A stretch of 5,396 nt of DNA from Planctomycetales bacterium. GTDB lineage: Bacteria > Planctomycetota > Planctomycetia > Pirellulales > Thermoguttaceae. This document shows, one piece after another, positions 1 through 5,396 of this stretch. The DNA lies in assembly GCA_007127495.1 (NCBI GenBank), contig SKZG01000239.1:1-5396 (forward strand), read 5' to 3'. The notes beneath the pieces are model-generated. The model had not been told where the DNA came from. It saw only the letters and a program-made list of their open reading frames with translations, and made no database searches. Each line of letters starts with the position of its first letter. Within the stretch, counting starts at the first letter, position 1. The position numbers and the translations under genes are program-made.

Positions 1-1446
1 CATCCCGCGGAAGCTGGTGTTCGTCTTGGTGCGCCACAGCAGCCGGCCGTCGCTCAAGCGGCGAGCTTCCATGCCGGGGCCAGCGGCAAAAAGTACCGTG
101 TCTTCAGCCATCACCAAAGTACCCTCGGCGATCCTGCGCTGGGCTGCGGGTCGGGCTTCCGTTTGCCAAAGCCGCTTGCCCGTGCGGAGATCCAGCGCCA
201 CCAGGCGGCTCGTGTCGTGGAAGCACACGCGCCCATCGTGGACGGCCAAGGTGAGATCCGCGACGGCCGGGACCGGCTTGCGCCACATGACGTTTCCGGA
301 CTCGATGCCGATCGCCACAATCGACTCGCCGCCCGCGCCGGAGGACAGCTCGCGAACGCGTGCCACTAGGACTTGCTGGCTGACGACAATTTCTTCCGCC
401 GCACGGGTCTGGGGAAATTCGCGCAACGTTTTTCCCGTGGCCGCGTCCAGTTCGGAAACGCAGGCCCGGAAGCCCAAGGTGATATAGAGCCGGTCGCCTT
501 CGGCCACCAGCCGGCGCGGCAAGGTCAATGGCGACGACCACAACTGATCGGCTTTGCCCCATCTCCAGCGGGAGTTGTCCCACGCCGCACTGCCCCAGTC
601 GGGCAGCGGCCGTCTCCAGAGTTCAATGCCGTTGAAAGCGTCGCGGGCCACCAACGAGCACTGGTCGGGCAGTCGGCGTCGCTCTCGCGGCGTTTCGTGG
701 ACGCCGATGGGCCCCTCGTCCAGCGTGTAGAAAAGGCGCCCGCCCGAGATCACGGCCGCAGTCAGGCTCATGTCGGTTTCGTGACTCCGGCTCCAGCGCG
801 GCCCGCCGTCCCATTGCAACCGTTGCGGGGGCGCGACCCACTGGTCGCGGGAAACGGCATTCCCGCTTGCGTCGTACAGGAAATGCGTCCACTGGTCGAT
901 TTCGTCCGGCCACGGCTTGACCACCTTGCGCCGGTCGGAACCAGTGCCCGGCATCTGCGGTTCGTCCGCTCGACCTTCGACTCCGGATTCGTGCCACGCC
1001 ACCCCGCCCGGGCGCAGCACCCGCTGAATCTCCTCGTTGGGCACTTGGCTTCCGCCGTCCGACACCACGACAAGATTGACCAGGTTGTCGGTATATGGAA
1101 GCTTCTTCCCATCGAAAGCGCCGACGGTTACCTGCCCGTATCGTCCGAGCCTTCGGATGTACCGGCGTGCTTCGGCAACCCGCGCCGGGTCGGAATCGAG
1201 CCCCTGAACGACGGCGTGGTCTGCATCGCCCAGGGCCGCGGTCAGCCGTCCATCGGCACAGCCCAGGTGAACGATCAGACCGCCTTGATAGCCGGCGGCG
1301 CCCCGGATACTGGTTGCCAGGTCGGCATAGTGCGGCTCGATCTGAAGCACTTCAGTGGCCGAGGCCATCGAGACCAGAAGCACCGTGAGCGAAAAGGACA
1401 ACACCGATCGGGACCGGCGCGCGAGAATACAGCAGTTTATTTGCAC
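1..1446 (-). CDS. Exported methyltransferase-like/PQQ beta-propeller protein (3' end outside window)
   Basis: An open frame of 482 codons runs from GTG at 1446 to the window edge without a stop; the C-terminus is missing. GTG is the most upstream start possible, because an in-frame TGA lies four codons before it, and GAGGTGA sits 4 bases upstream. Residues 1-30 form a signal peptide: basic RRSR at 10-13, a hydrophobic core at 15-25, and cleavage probably after ASA (28-30). Residues about 50-150 look like a class I SAM methyltransferase: motif I HLGCADG (60-66), an acidic strand end GLDSDP (82-87), and VLRPGG (143-148). From about 180 on comes a Trp-rich linker (DQWTHF, RLQW, PRWSR) and then PQQ-like propeller blades, with motifs such as LDLRTGKRLW (418-427), LDAATGK (333-339) and GRLLW (467-471). 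Known: such propellers act as binding or scaffold domains, as in BamB. Inferred: it acts outside the cytoplasmic membrane. The methyltransferase part may no longer be catalytic. Substrate unknown. Confidence 0.88.
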   Translation of the reverse strand, partial: MQINCCILARRSRSVLSFSLTVLLVSMASATEVLQIEPHYADLATSIRGAAGYQGGLIVHLGCADGRLTAALGDADHAVVQGLDSDPARVAEARRYIRRLGRYGQVTVGAFDGKKLPYTDNLVNLVVVSDGGSQVPNEEIQRVLRPGGVAWHESGVEGRADEPQMPGTGSDRRKVVKPWPDEIDQWTHFLYDASGNAVSRDQWVAPPQRLQWDGGPRWSRSHETDMSLTAAVISGGRLFYTLDEGPIGVHETPRERRRLPDQCSLVARDAFNGIELWRRPLPDWGSAAWDNSRWRWGKADQLWSSPLTLPRRLVAEGDRLYITLGFRACVSELDAATGKTLREFPQTRAAEEIVVSQQVLVARVRELSSGAGGESIVAIGIESGNVMWRKPVPAVADLTLAVHDGRVCFHDTSRLVALDLRTGKRLWQTEARPAAQRRIAEGTLVMAEDTVLFAAGPGMEARRLSDGRLLWRTKTNTSFRGM

Positions 1447-1471
1447 GGCGTCACCTCATCTGAAGGGAAAT

Positions 1472-1491
1472 GCGTCCACTTCAGCGGACAC
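1472..1491 (-). promoter_or_regulatory. Leader hairpin of the propeller gene
   Basis: On the minus strand GTGTCCGC (1491-1484) pairs with GTGGACGC (1479-1472) around a TGAA tetraloop. This gives eight base pairs, two of them G-U in RNA. The hairpin would lie at the very 5' end of the transcript if the promoter at 1498-1526 is real. A role in RNA stability or translation is a guess. Confidence 0.35.
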
Positions 1492-1497
1492 GTATTC

Positions 1498-1526
1498 AGC
1501 ATACGAGCCCCAGCAGATGTTTTCAA
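1498..1526 (-). promoter_or_regulatory. Putative sigma70 promoter for the propeller gene
   Basis: Reading the minus strand, TTGAAA (1526-1521, 5 of 6 to consensus) is followed after exactly 17 bases by TATGCT (1503-1498, 4 of 6). Transcription would start near 1491, leaving a leader of about 45 bases before the GTG at 1446. It is a reasonable match but unproven, since planctomycete promoters are poorly defined. Confidence 0.4.
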
Positions 1527-1717
1527 TAGCACCGAGCGACTGCCAAGCCTGATGTGTTTCTGCTAAGGAATCCCTGTGCTCCTTCGCGCGTCTGGACCTC
1601 CTGGGGAACGGCTGCCTGAAAGGCGCGTAAAATGCCCCGTTTGGGGGGCGTGCCCATGGAATCGGGGAACGACATTGCGTGGCGCGGGCCTTTTCTGCCT
1701 CACTTTCTTGTTTTTTG

Positions 1718-1758
1718 CTTCCCTTTCCGGGCGCGATTGACTAAGCTGGAAAGGGAAG
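1718..1758 (+). promoter_or_regulatory. Perfect 11-bp inverted repeat upstream of the Gly-rich gene
   Basis: CTTCCCTTTCC (1718-1728) is exactly complementary to GGAAAGGGAAG (1748-1758), with a 19-base loop; G-U and G-C pairs can extend the stem inwards by two. The repeat ends 65 bases before the ATG at 1824. No T-run follows directly on either strand, so it is not a classic intrinsic terminator. It could be a leader hairpin or an operator for a dimeric regulator; the sequence alone does not decide. Confidence 0.5.
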
Positions 1759-1762
1759 GGGA

Positions 1763-1776
1763 GCGTCTTTTGACGC
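1763..1776 (+). promoter_or_regulatory. Small tetraloop hairpin in the leader of the Gly-rich gene
   Basis: GCGTC (1763-1767) pairs with GACGC (1772-1776) around a TTTT loop. It lies just after the larger inverted repeat and 47 bases before the start codon, so both structures could form in one leader RNA. A five-pair stem can occur by chance. Confidence 0.3.
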
Positions 1777-1823
1777 ACTCGCCCGTGACTGTCTTTGAAC
1801 ATCCGTTAGAGGAGGAGTGGAAC

Positions 1824-2624
1824 ATGTCGGTTTCCATGCGTACTTGGTGTTTGTCGTTGTCTATGTTGGTCATGGCTACCTGCTTGGCCGCGATCCCGGC
1901 ATTGGCGGCCGGTCGGGCGGGCAAGCCGTTGCGGGCGGGCGATTTCAACCCGGAACACGAGGCGGTTGAAATGTTCCAGGCGATCGAACAGGGGCGCATC
2001 GAGGTCCGGCTGATCCCTCGCGACTCGACCGAGTGCAACGTGCTCATCGAGAACAAGACCGACAAACCGCTCAACGTGGAGCTTCCTGCGGCGTTTGCCG
2101 GCGTCCCCGTCTTGGCCCAGATGGGCGGCATGGGTGTCGGTGGTGGCGGCGCTCAAGGCTTCGGGGGCGGCATGGGTGGAATGGGCGGCGGCATGGGCGG
2201 CGGCATGGGAGGCGGCGGCATGGGCGGCGGCTTCTTCAACGTCCCACCGGAGAGGGTAGGCCAGTTCAAAGTGCCCACCGTGTGCCTCGAGCACGGAAAG
2301 CCCGACCCACGACCCGCGATCCCCTACGTCATCCGCCCCATCGAAGAACTCTCCGACCAGCCGGCCGTCCACGCGCTTTGCCGAATGTTGGGCTCAGGGC
2401 AACTCAACCAGCGCGCGGCGCAAGTGGCCGCCTGGGCATTGAACGGCGACCTGACATGGCAGGAGTTGGCCGCCAAGCAACTTCGTTTTGCCAACGGCGC
2501 CAGCAGGCCGTATTTCTCGCCGCTGGCAATTCAGGGCGGCATGCAACTGGCCGCCATGGCCGTCAAGCAGGCCGAGCAGCACGACGCCTCGCCCGGAAGC
2601 GAGCAGGCGGCACAGGCGAACTAA
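1824..2624 (+). CDS. Secreted Gly/Met-rich planctomycete protein of unknown function
   Basis: This is a 266-residue protein. The frame stays open upstream to ATG 1632, but ATG 1824 is chosen because GGAGGAG (1811-1817) lies 6 bases before it and a signal peptide begins there. Residues 1-29 have Arg6, a hydrophobic core (10-24) and a likely cleavage site after ALA near 28. Residues 58-98 look like a beta-rich domain, including IENKTDKPL (75-83), a pattern seen in surface or Ig-like folds. Residues 100-136 are almost entirely Gly and Met. A conserved-looking segment follows ([18 protein letters not shown], 141-158). A helical Ala-rich C-terminal part (173-250) ends in a polar tail. From memory, planctomycete genomes carry similar secreted proteins with this order; none that I recall has a known function. 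Three cysteines (71, 154, 186) lie in the mature part. The gene ends tail to tail with the kinase gene, the stop codons overlapping. Confidence 0.85.
   Translation: MSVSMRTWCLSLSMLVMATCLAAIPALAAGRAGKPLRAGDFNPEHEAVEMFQAIEQGRIEVRLIPRDSTECNVLIENKTDKPLNVELPAAFAGVPVLAQMGGMGVGGGGAQGFGGGMGGMGGGMGGGMGGGGMGGGFFNVPPERVGQFKVPTVCLEHGKPDPRPAIPYVIRPIEELSDQPAVHALCRMLGSGQLNQRAAQVAAWALNGDLTWQELAAKQLRFANGASRPYFSPLAIQGGMQLAAMAVKQAEQHDASPGSEQAAQAN
2121..2231 (+). repeat. Tandem Gly/Met codon tract
   Basis: This in-frame stretch of the secreted protein is built from variants of GGCGGCATGGGC, giving GGM-type repeats. The units are imperfect, so it reads as a protein low-complexity linker that may expand or contract by slippage. 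It contains no frame break. Confidence 0.8.
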
Positions 2625-3640
2625 CACCGCGTTGCCTGGACAGTCGGTTTGAATACCCGGCAGCCGATTTCGCCCAGTGCCGTCGTCAATCGCTCGTAGG
2701 AGGCTTCGTCGGCGTAGGTCCCGATGATTGCCCCACCGCTGCCGGCAAATTTGGCGCTGGCGCCACACGCCCGAGCATGTTCCACCATCCGGACCTGACC
2801 TTTGGGCAAGGGGCAAATCGAACGGCGGAGGTCGAAATTGCGGTCGATCAAACGGCGGAGCCTTTCCCGGTCGCCACACAGGAGGGCATCGCGGGCCTGC
2901 GTTGCCAAGCCGGCAAAGGCGGACATGGCCTCAACCACGGCCGGCTCGCCCTGGTGGAACCGGGCTCGCAGGTTGCTGTGGACCACTTCGGTCGGTTCGC
3001 TGGCTTTGGCATCGTAGGCAATGTACAGCGGCGGGAGCAGCGCGGGGTCCACCGGCTCGTAAACGCCGCAACGCAGGCCATGAATTGCCTCGATGCGGTC
3101 CTCCGCAAAGTCCATGTACACCAGGCCTTCGTACACCTGAATGACCCGATCCTGCAGGCCCGCGGCGATACCCAATTCATCGTGTTCCACGGAGAGCACC
3201 AGCGATGGTTGCACGCGCAGGGGAATGTCGACGCCGTAGAACTCCATCAGGCACCGCAGCGTGGCCACAATGATGGCACTGGAGCCCGCCAGCCCGACCT
3301 GCATGGGGATATCGCTCTGATAGCGTACGGCGAAGTTCCGATCGTGCAGCGTCAGCCCTTGTTCGTGGCAATACTCGGCGAACCGCTTGATGGTCGCTTT
3401 GACCAGGCGAACGCCGCCGTAGTAGCCGTGGAGGCGGACGTCGCGCACCAAATCGTCGATGGAATCGAAGCGGCTCTGGTCGTTCTGGCTCCACACCACC
3501 TCGACCTGATCCCACTCGTAAAGGGTGACCTGGGCGTGGAAATCGCGAACGATGATCGAGAGCGTTTTCCCATGGTAGCCGTCCGACGGATTGCCCATCA
3601 GCCCGGCCCGAGCGAACGCTTGCTTGCGAATTAGCAGCAT
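2621..3640 (-). CDS. GHMP kinase, probable glucuronokinase
   Basis: This 339-residue protein starts at ATG 3640, with AGGA 5 bases upstream. It belongs to the GHMP sugar kinase family: motif 1 [13 protein letters not shown] (10-22), the ATP-binding loop [13 protein letters not shown] (111-123), a probable catalytic Asp164 in GLQDRV, and the C-terminal motif [12 protein letters not shown] (296-307). [14 protein letters not shown] (71-79), [19 protein letters not shown] (160-178) and NFDLRR (268-273) match plant glucuronokinase as I remember it, better than galactokinase or heptose kinases. Known reaction of that family: D-glucuronate plus ATP gives glucuronate-1-phosphate. The length fits. It overlaps the upstream nucleotidyltransferase gene by 10 bases, which suggests translational coupling and a shared pathway to UDP-glucuronate. 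The exact sugar is inferred; galacturonate or another uronate is possible. Its stop overlaps that of the convergent secreted-protein gene. Confidence 0.88.
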   Translation of the reverse strand: MLLIRKQAFARAGLMGNPSDGYHGKTLSIIVRDFHAQVTLYEWDQVEVVWSQNDQSRFDSIDDLVRDVRLHGYYGGVRLVKATIKRFAEYCHEQGLTLHDRNFAVRYQSDIPMQVGLAGSSAIIVATLRCLMEFYGVDIPLRVQPSLVLSVEHDELGIAAGLQDRVIQVYEGLVYMDFAEDRIEAIHGLRCGVYEPVDPALLPPLYIAYDAKASEPTEVVHSNLRARFHQGEPAVVEAMSAFAGLATQARDALLCGDRERLRRLIDRNFDLRRSICPLPKGQVRMVEHARACGASAKFAGSGGAIIGTYADEASYERLTTALGEIGCRVFKPTVQATRC

Positions 3641-4536
3641 GGTGATCCTTTTTCGCGGCCGAGCAGCGCGCCGAGTTTTTCCCGCATCGCGGCGCCCAGT
3701 TGCGGATCGGCCAGTGCGAACTCGGCGAACGCGAGGAAGTAGCTTTCGAAGTTTCCAATATCGAATCGACGTTCGTCGCGGTTCAGTCGCACGCCCAATA
3801 CCCGCCTCCCTCGTTCGATGAGCATGCGGATCGCGTCGGTCAATTGGATTTCGCCTCCCGTGCCAGGCTGCGTCGCCGCGAGGCAGTCGAAAATGGCCGG
3901 GCTGAATACGTAACGCGCGGCCACGGCCAGGTTGCTGGGCGATTCCTCCACCGACGGTTTTTCGATCAGATCAGCCAGTTCGAACACTTCACCGCCGGCC
4001 GTCTTCGGCTGCGCGATTCCATAGTGGACGACCTCCCGGGGCGAAACTTCTTCCAAGGCCACGATGGCGTCGGCCCCCGACGCGAGGAAGTGTTCGATCA
4101 TGGTGGCGACCACACGCGACTCGGCGTTGCGGCCGATAATCGAGTCGCCCAGAGCCACCACGAACGGCTGGTTGCCTACGACCGGCCGCGAGCACAGCAC
4201 CGCGTGGCCCAAACCGAGTTGCCGCCGCTGCCGCGTGTAGAAATACTCAATATCTTCCCGTTCAAAGGCCAATTCGCCGAGCAGCTCTTCTTTGCCCGTC
4301 TCTCGCAGGTTGGCAATCAGTTCAGCGTCGATGTCGAAGTGGTTCTCAATGGCCGTCTTGCCCGGACCGGTCACGAACAACAGCCTGCCGATACCGCAGC
4401 GACCCAATTCCTCGACCACGTACTGCACCACCGGCTTCCGGCCGACGGGCAGCATTTCCTTGGGCTGACTTTTGGTAAGCGGCAGAAGCCGGGTGCCACG
4501 GCCGGCTACCGGAACAACAGCGAGATTGACGGTCAT
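3631..4536 (-). CDS. GalU-type UTP--sugar-1-phosphate uridylyltransferase
   Basis: This is a 301-residue cytoplasmic enzyme, the usual GalU length. Family signatures in order: [20 protein letters not shown] (12-31), the nucleotide-binding loop, with Lys26 in the KEMLP context; [11 protein letters not shown] (108-118); ALGDSI (128-133), with the probable metal-binding Asp131; EKPS (192-195); [12 protein letters not shown] (225-236); and RFDIGN (257-262). The family joins UTP and a sugar-1-phosphate to give a UDP-sugar and pyrophosphate. I chose ATG 4536 because the nucleotide-binding segment begins directly after it and AAGGA lies 8 bases upstream. Longer forms from 4596 or 4641 add non-homologous residues, and 4641 would start inside the promoter. 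It overlaps the downstream glucuronokinase by 10 bases, so glucuronate-1-phosphate is an attractive substrate; glucose-1-phosphate remains the family default. Confidence 0.88.
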   Translation of the reverse strand: MTVNLAVVPVAGRGTRLLPLTKSQPKEMLPVGRKPVVQYVVEELGRCGIGRLLFVTGPGKTAIENHFDIDAELIANLRETGKEELLGELAFEREDIEYFYTRQRRQLGLGHAVLCSRPVVGNQPFVVALGDSIIGRNAESRVVATMIEHFLASGADAIVALEEVSPREVVHYGIAQPKTAGGEVFELADLIEKPSVEESPSNLAVAARYVFSPAIFDCLAATQPGTGGEIQLTDAIRMLIERGRRVLGVRLNRDERRFDIGNFESYFLAFAEFALADPQLGAAMREKLGALLGREKGSPCC

Positions 4537-4613
4537 CCTGCGAGTCCTTACAAGGTTCGGGTAGGCGAAGCAAATCGAGGTCTGCGGGGGCTTCATTCTC
4601 CTTGACCGTCTAA

Positions 4614-4642
4614 AGTATAGGGTCCCTCGCCGTCTCTGCAAA
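4614..4642 (-). promoter_or_regulatory. Putative sigma70 promoter of the kinase/uridylyltransferase operon
   Basis: On the minus strand TTTGCA (4642-4637, 4 of 6) is separated by 17 bases from TATACT (4619-4614, 5 of 6). Transcription would begin near 4607, giving a leader of about 70 bases to ATG 4536. It would also exclude ATG 4641 as a start. I see no separate promoter before the kinase, so both genes probably share this one. Confidence 0.5.
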
Positions 4643-4701
4643 GACCGGCCGCCCCGCTGTTGTCTTGCCGTTTGTGCGACTAAGATAGGTGTTCGCTGAC
4701 C

Positions 4702-4779
4702 GGGGCAGTCCCATTTTCACGGCGAACCCGCGCGATCCACGCGAGAACTCCGCTCCGCCACGAAAACTGGGACTGTTCC
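4702..4779. repeat. Long imperfect inverted repeat, REP/BIME-like
   Basis: CAGTCCCATTTTC (4706-4718) is complementary to GAAAACTGGGACTG (4762-4775) with a single bulged C at 4767. After a two-base mismatch the pairing resumes as GGCG (4721-4724) with CGCC (4756-4759). Outside the core, two G-U and two G-C pairs reach 4702 and 4779. The spacer holds a small CGCG/CGCG hairpin (4731-4743), and the right arm contains GGGA-CTGT-TCCC (4769-4780). Facing palindromic units with a short spacer resemble REP pairs mobilised by RAYT transposases. I recall GGGACTGTCCCATTTTC-like repeats in planctomycete and other genomes, but cannot verify copy number here. It sits in the divergent promoter region. Confidence 0.55.
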
Positions 4780-4804
4780 CTTCGACCGTTAGGAGCCCAG
4801 GTTC

Positions 4805-5299
4805 ATGTTCTTTCTTCCGCATGTTTCGTGCCGCTCGGTGTCCGATTTAGCTCCGGACCGGCTGCGCAAAATGGAAATCGACGCGGTTCTGGTCGACGTC
4901 GACAGCACGTTGAAACGGTATCGCTCTGAGCAGGTGACGCCCGAGGCCGCGGCGTGGCTTACGAGCTTGCAAGCGGCGGGCATTCCCGTGTGTCTCGTTT
5001 CAAACGGCATGGGGCCGCGCATTCGTCGCTTGGCCCAGCGGCTGCAGCTTCCATTCGTAGGGCAGGCACTGAAGCCGCTTCCGTTCGGCTGCCAAAAAGC
5101 GAGACGGAGGTTGGGAACCGATCCGAGGCGGACCGCCATGGTGGGCGACCAACTGTTCGCCGACGTTTGGGCAGGACGGCTGGCCGGCCTGCGCACCATC
5201 CTGGTTGAGCCGATCCACCCGGAGGACGAGCCCTGGTTCACCCGCTTCAAGCGCCCGGTAGAACGTTGGATCGTCCGGCGTTTTCTACGCGACAGGTAG
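4805..5299 (+). CDS. YqeG-family HAD phosphatase
   Basis: This is a 164-residue HAD superfamily hydrolase of subfamily IIIA. Motif I is DVDSTL (31-36), with Asp31 as nucleophile and Asp33 as general acid; motif II is Ser66 in LVSNG; motif III is probably Lys90 in ALKP; motif IV is GDQLFADVWAG (114-124), with Asp115 and Asp120 binding magnesium. GDQLF followed by AGLRTILVEP is typical of the YqeG family, whose yeast relative Gep4 dephosphorylates phosphatidylglycerophosphate. A phospholipid-phosphate role is therefore plausible but inferred. The basic C-terminus (RFKRPVERWIVRRF, 147-160) could contact membrane lipid. There is no signal peptide and no cap domain. ATG 4805 is supported by AGGAG at 4791-4795, 9 bases upstream. 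It is transcribed away from the uridylyltransferase operon. Confidence 0.88.
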   Translation: MFFLPHVSCRSVSDLAPDRLRKMEIDAVLVDVDSTLKRYRSEQVTPEAAAWLTSLQAAGIPVCLVSNGMGPRIRRLAQRLQLPFVGQALKPLPFGCQKARRRLGTDPRRTAMVGDQLFADVWAGRLAGLRTILVEPIHPEDEPWFTRFKRPVERWIVRRFLRDR

Positions 5300-5317
5300 G
5301 CCGCCGGGGGGTATAAT
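5289..5317 (+). promoter_or_regulatory. Putative sigma70 promoter for the right-edge gene
   Basis: A perfect TATAAT (5312-5317) lies 17 bases after GCGACA (5289-5294, 4 of 6 to TTGACA). The -35 element overlaps the last codons of the phosphatase gene. Transcription would start near 5324 and leave about 38 bases of leader before ATG 5362. Confidence 0.5.
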
Positions 5318-5361
5318 GGGATAGTGTGACCTGACCTTTCCGGCAGCGGCAGGAGTTTCGA

Positions 5362-5396
5362 ATGTACGATCAACAGCCCGAGTCCCTTCCCCCAAC
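5362..5396 (+). CDS. Start of an unidentified gene (5' fragment)
   Basis: ATG 5362 is preceded by AGGAG (5351-5355) at 6 bases, an excellent ribosome binding site, and by the promoter candidate at 5289-5317. Only eleven full codons are visible, encoding MYDQQPESLPP, before the window ends. This polar, Pro-rich start is not enough to name a family. The gene follows the phosphatase gene by 62 bases on the same strand. Confidence 0.6.
   Translation, partial: MYDQQPESLPP

Larger units (their letters stand above)
1447..1823. other. Divergent intergenic spacer
   Basis: These 377 bases separate two genes transcribed away from each other. The left part (1472-1526) holds the promoter and leader hairpin of the minus-strand gene. 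The right part (1718-1776) holds two stem-loops before the plus-strand gene, preceded by a pyrimidine-rich stretch at 1691-1728. Between 1527 and 1690 I see nothing convincing. TAAAAT at 1628-1633 could be a -10 box but has no usable -35. I found no credible small gene: frames that cross the spacer lack ribosome binding sites. Confidence 0.6.

Noticed and set aside
373..1566. Long plus-strand open frame of 397 codons
   Set aside because: It lies antisense to the propeller gene, whose frame has clear domain motifs and a signal peptide. The translation shows no family motif and arises from high GC content.
1636..1647. CCCC-GTTT-GGGG hairpin as a terminator
   Set aside because: No T-run follows on either strand, and the genes diverge here, so no transcript needs to end at this point.
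1664..1679. GG-N10-GC sigma54-like site in the spacer
   Set aside because: Only the invariant GG and GC plus TTGC fit; the -24 region is otherwise poor. Such pairs are common by chance in GC-rich DNA.
1563..1802. Possible 79-codon minus-strand gene in the divergent spacer
   Set aside because: The sequence before its ATG is pyrimidine-rich with no Shine-Dalgarno, and the translation is basic low-complexity sequence.
2033..3634. Plus-strand open frame of 533 codons crossing two genes
   Set aside because: It is out of frame with the secreted protein and then antisense to the kinase. It joins Arg-rich frame-shifted sequence with antisense sequence and has no coherent domain.
3700..4605. Plus-strand open frame of 301 codons
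   Set aside because: It is antisense to the GalU-type gene, which carries all the family signatures.
4660..4686. TTGTCT-N15-TAAGAT as a promoter for the phosphatase gene
   Set aside because: The spacer is two bases short and both boxes are weak. The true promoter may lie here or within the inverted repeat, but I cannot place it.
4789..5373. Minus-strand open frame of 194 codons
   Set aside because: It is antisense to the YqeG-type phosphatase, with no ribosome binding site and a low-complexity Arg/Ser-rich translation.

Overview
The window looks like chromosomal DNA from a planctomycete, probably of the Pirellulales/Rhodopirellula type. This rests on GC-rich sequence and on two gene families I associate with that phylum: a secreted protein joining a methyltransferase-like domain to a PQQ-type beta-propeller, and a secreted protein with a long Gly/Met tract. 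The assignment is from memory of the families, not from a search.

Layout. From the left edge to 1446 a minus-strand gene, cut by the window, encodes the exported propeller protein. It has a plausible sigma70 promoter and a leader hairpin. A 377-base divergent spacer (1447-1823) follows, with two stem-loops close to the next gene. Gene 2 (1824-2624, plus) is the exported Gly/Met-rich protein. It meets the next gene tail to tail, with the two stop codons overlapping at 2621-2624. A two-gene minus-strand operon then runs 4536 to 2621: a GalU-type nucleotidyltransferase followed, with a 10-base overlap, by a GHMP kinase closely resembling plant glucuronokinase. A 268-base divergent spacer carries the operon promoter and a long imperfect inverted repeat resembling a REP/BIME pair. 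The plus-strand gene 4805-5299 encodes a YqeG-family HAD phosphatase. A consensus-like promoter overlaps its end and leads into a gene that starts at 5362 and runs off the right edge.

How the genes fit together. The clearest functional unit is the kinase plus nucleotidyltransferase. The likely route is free D-glucuronate to glucuronate-1-phosphate to UDP-glucuronate, a sugar-salvage route best known from plants. The flanking genes look unrelated: two exported proteins on one side and a HAD phosphatase on the other. No RNA genes, CRISPR arrays, transposase genes or phage genes are visible.
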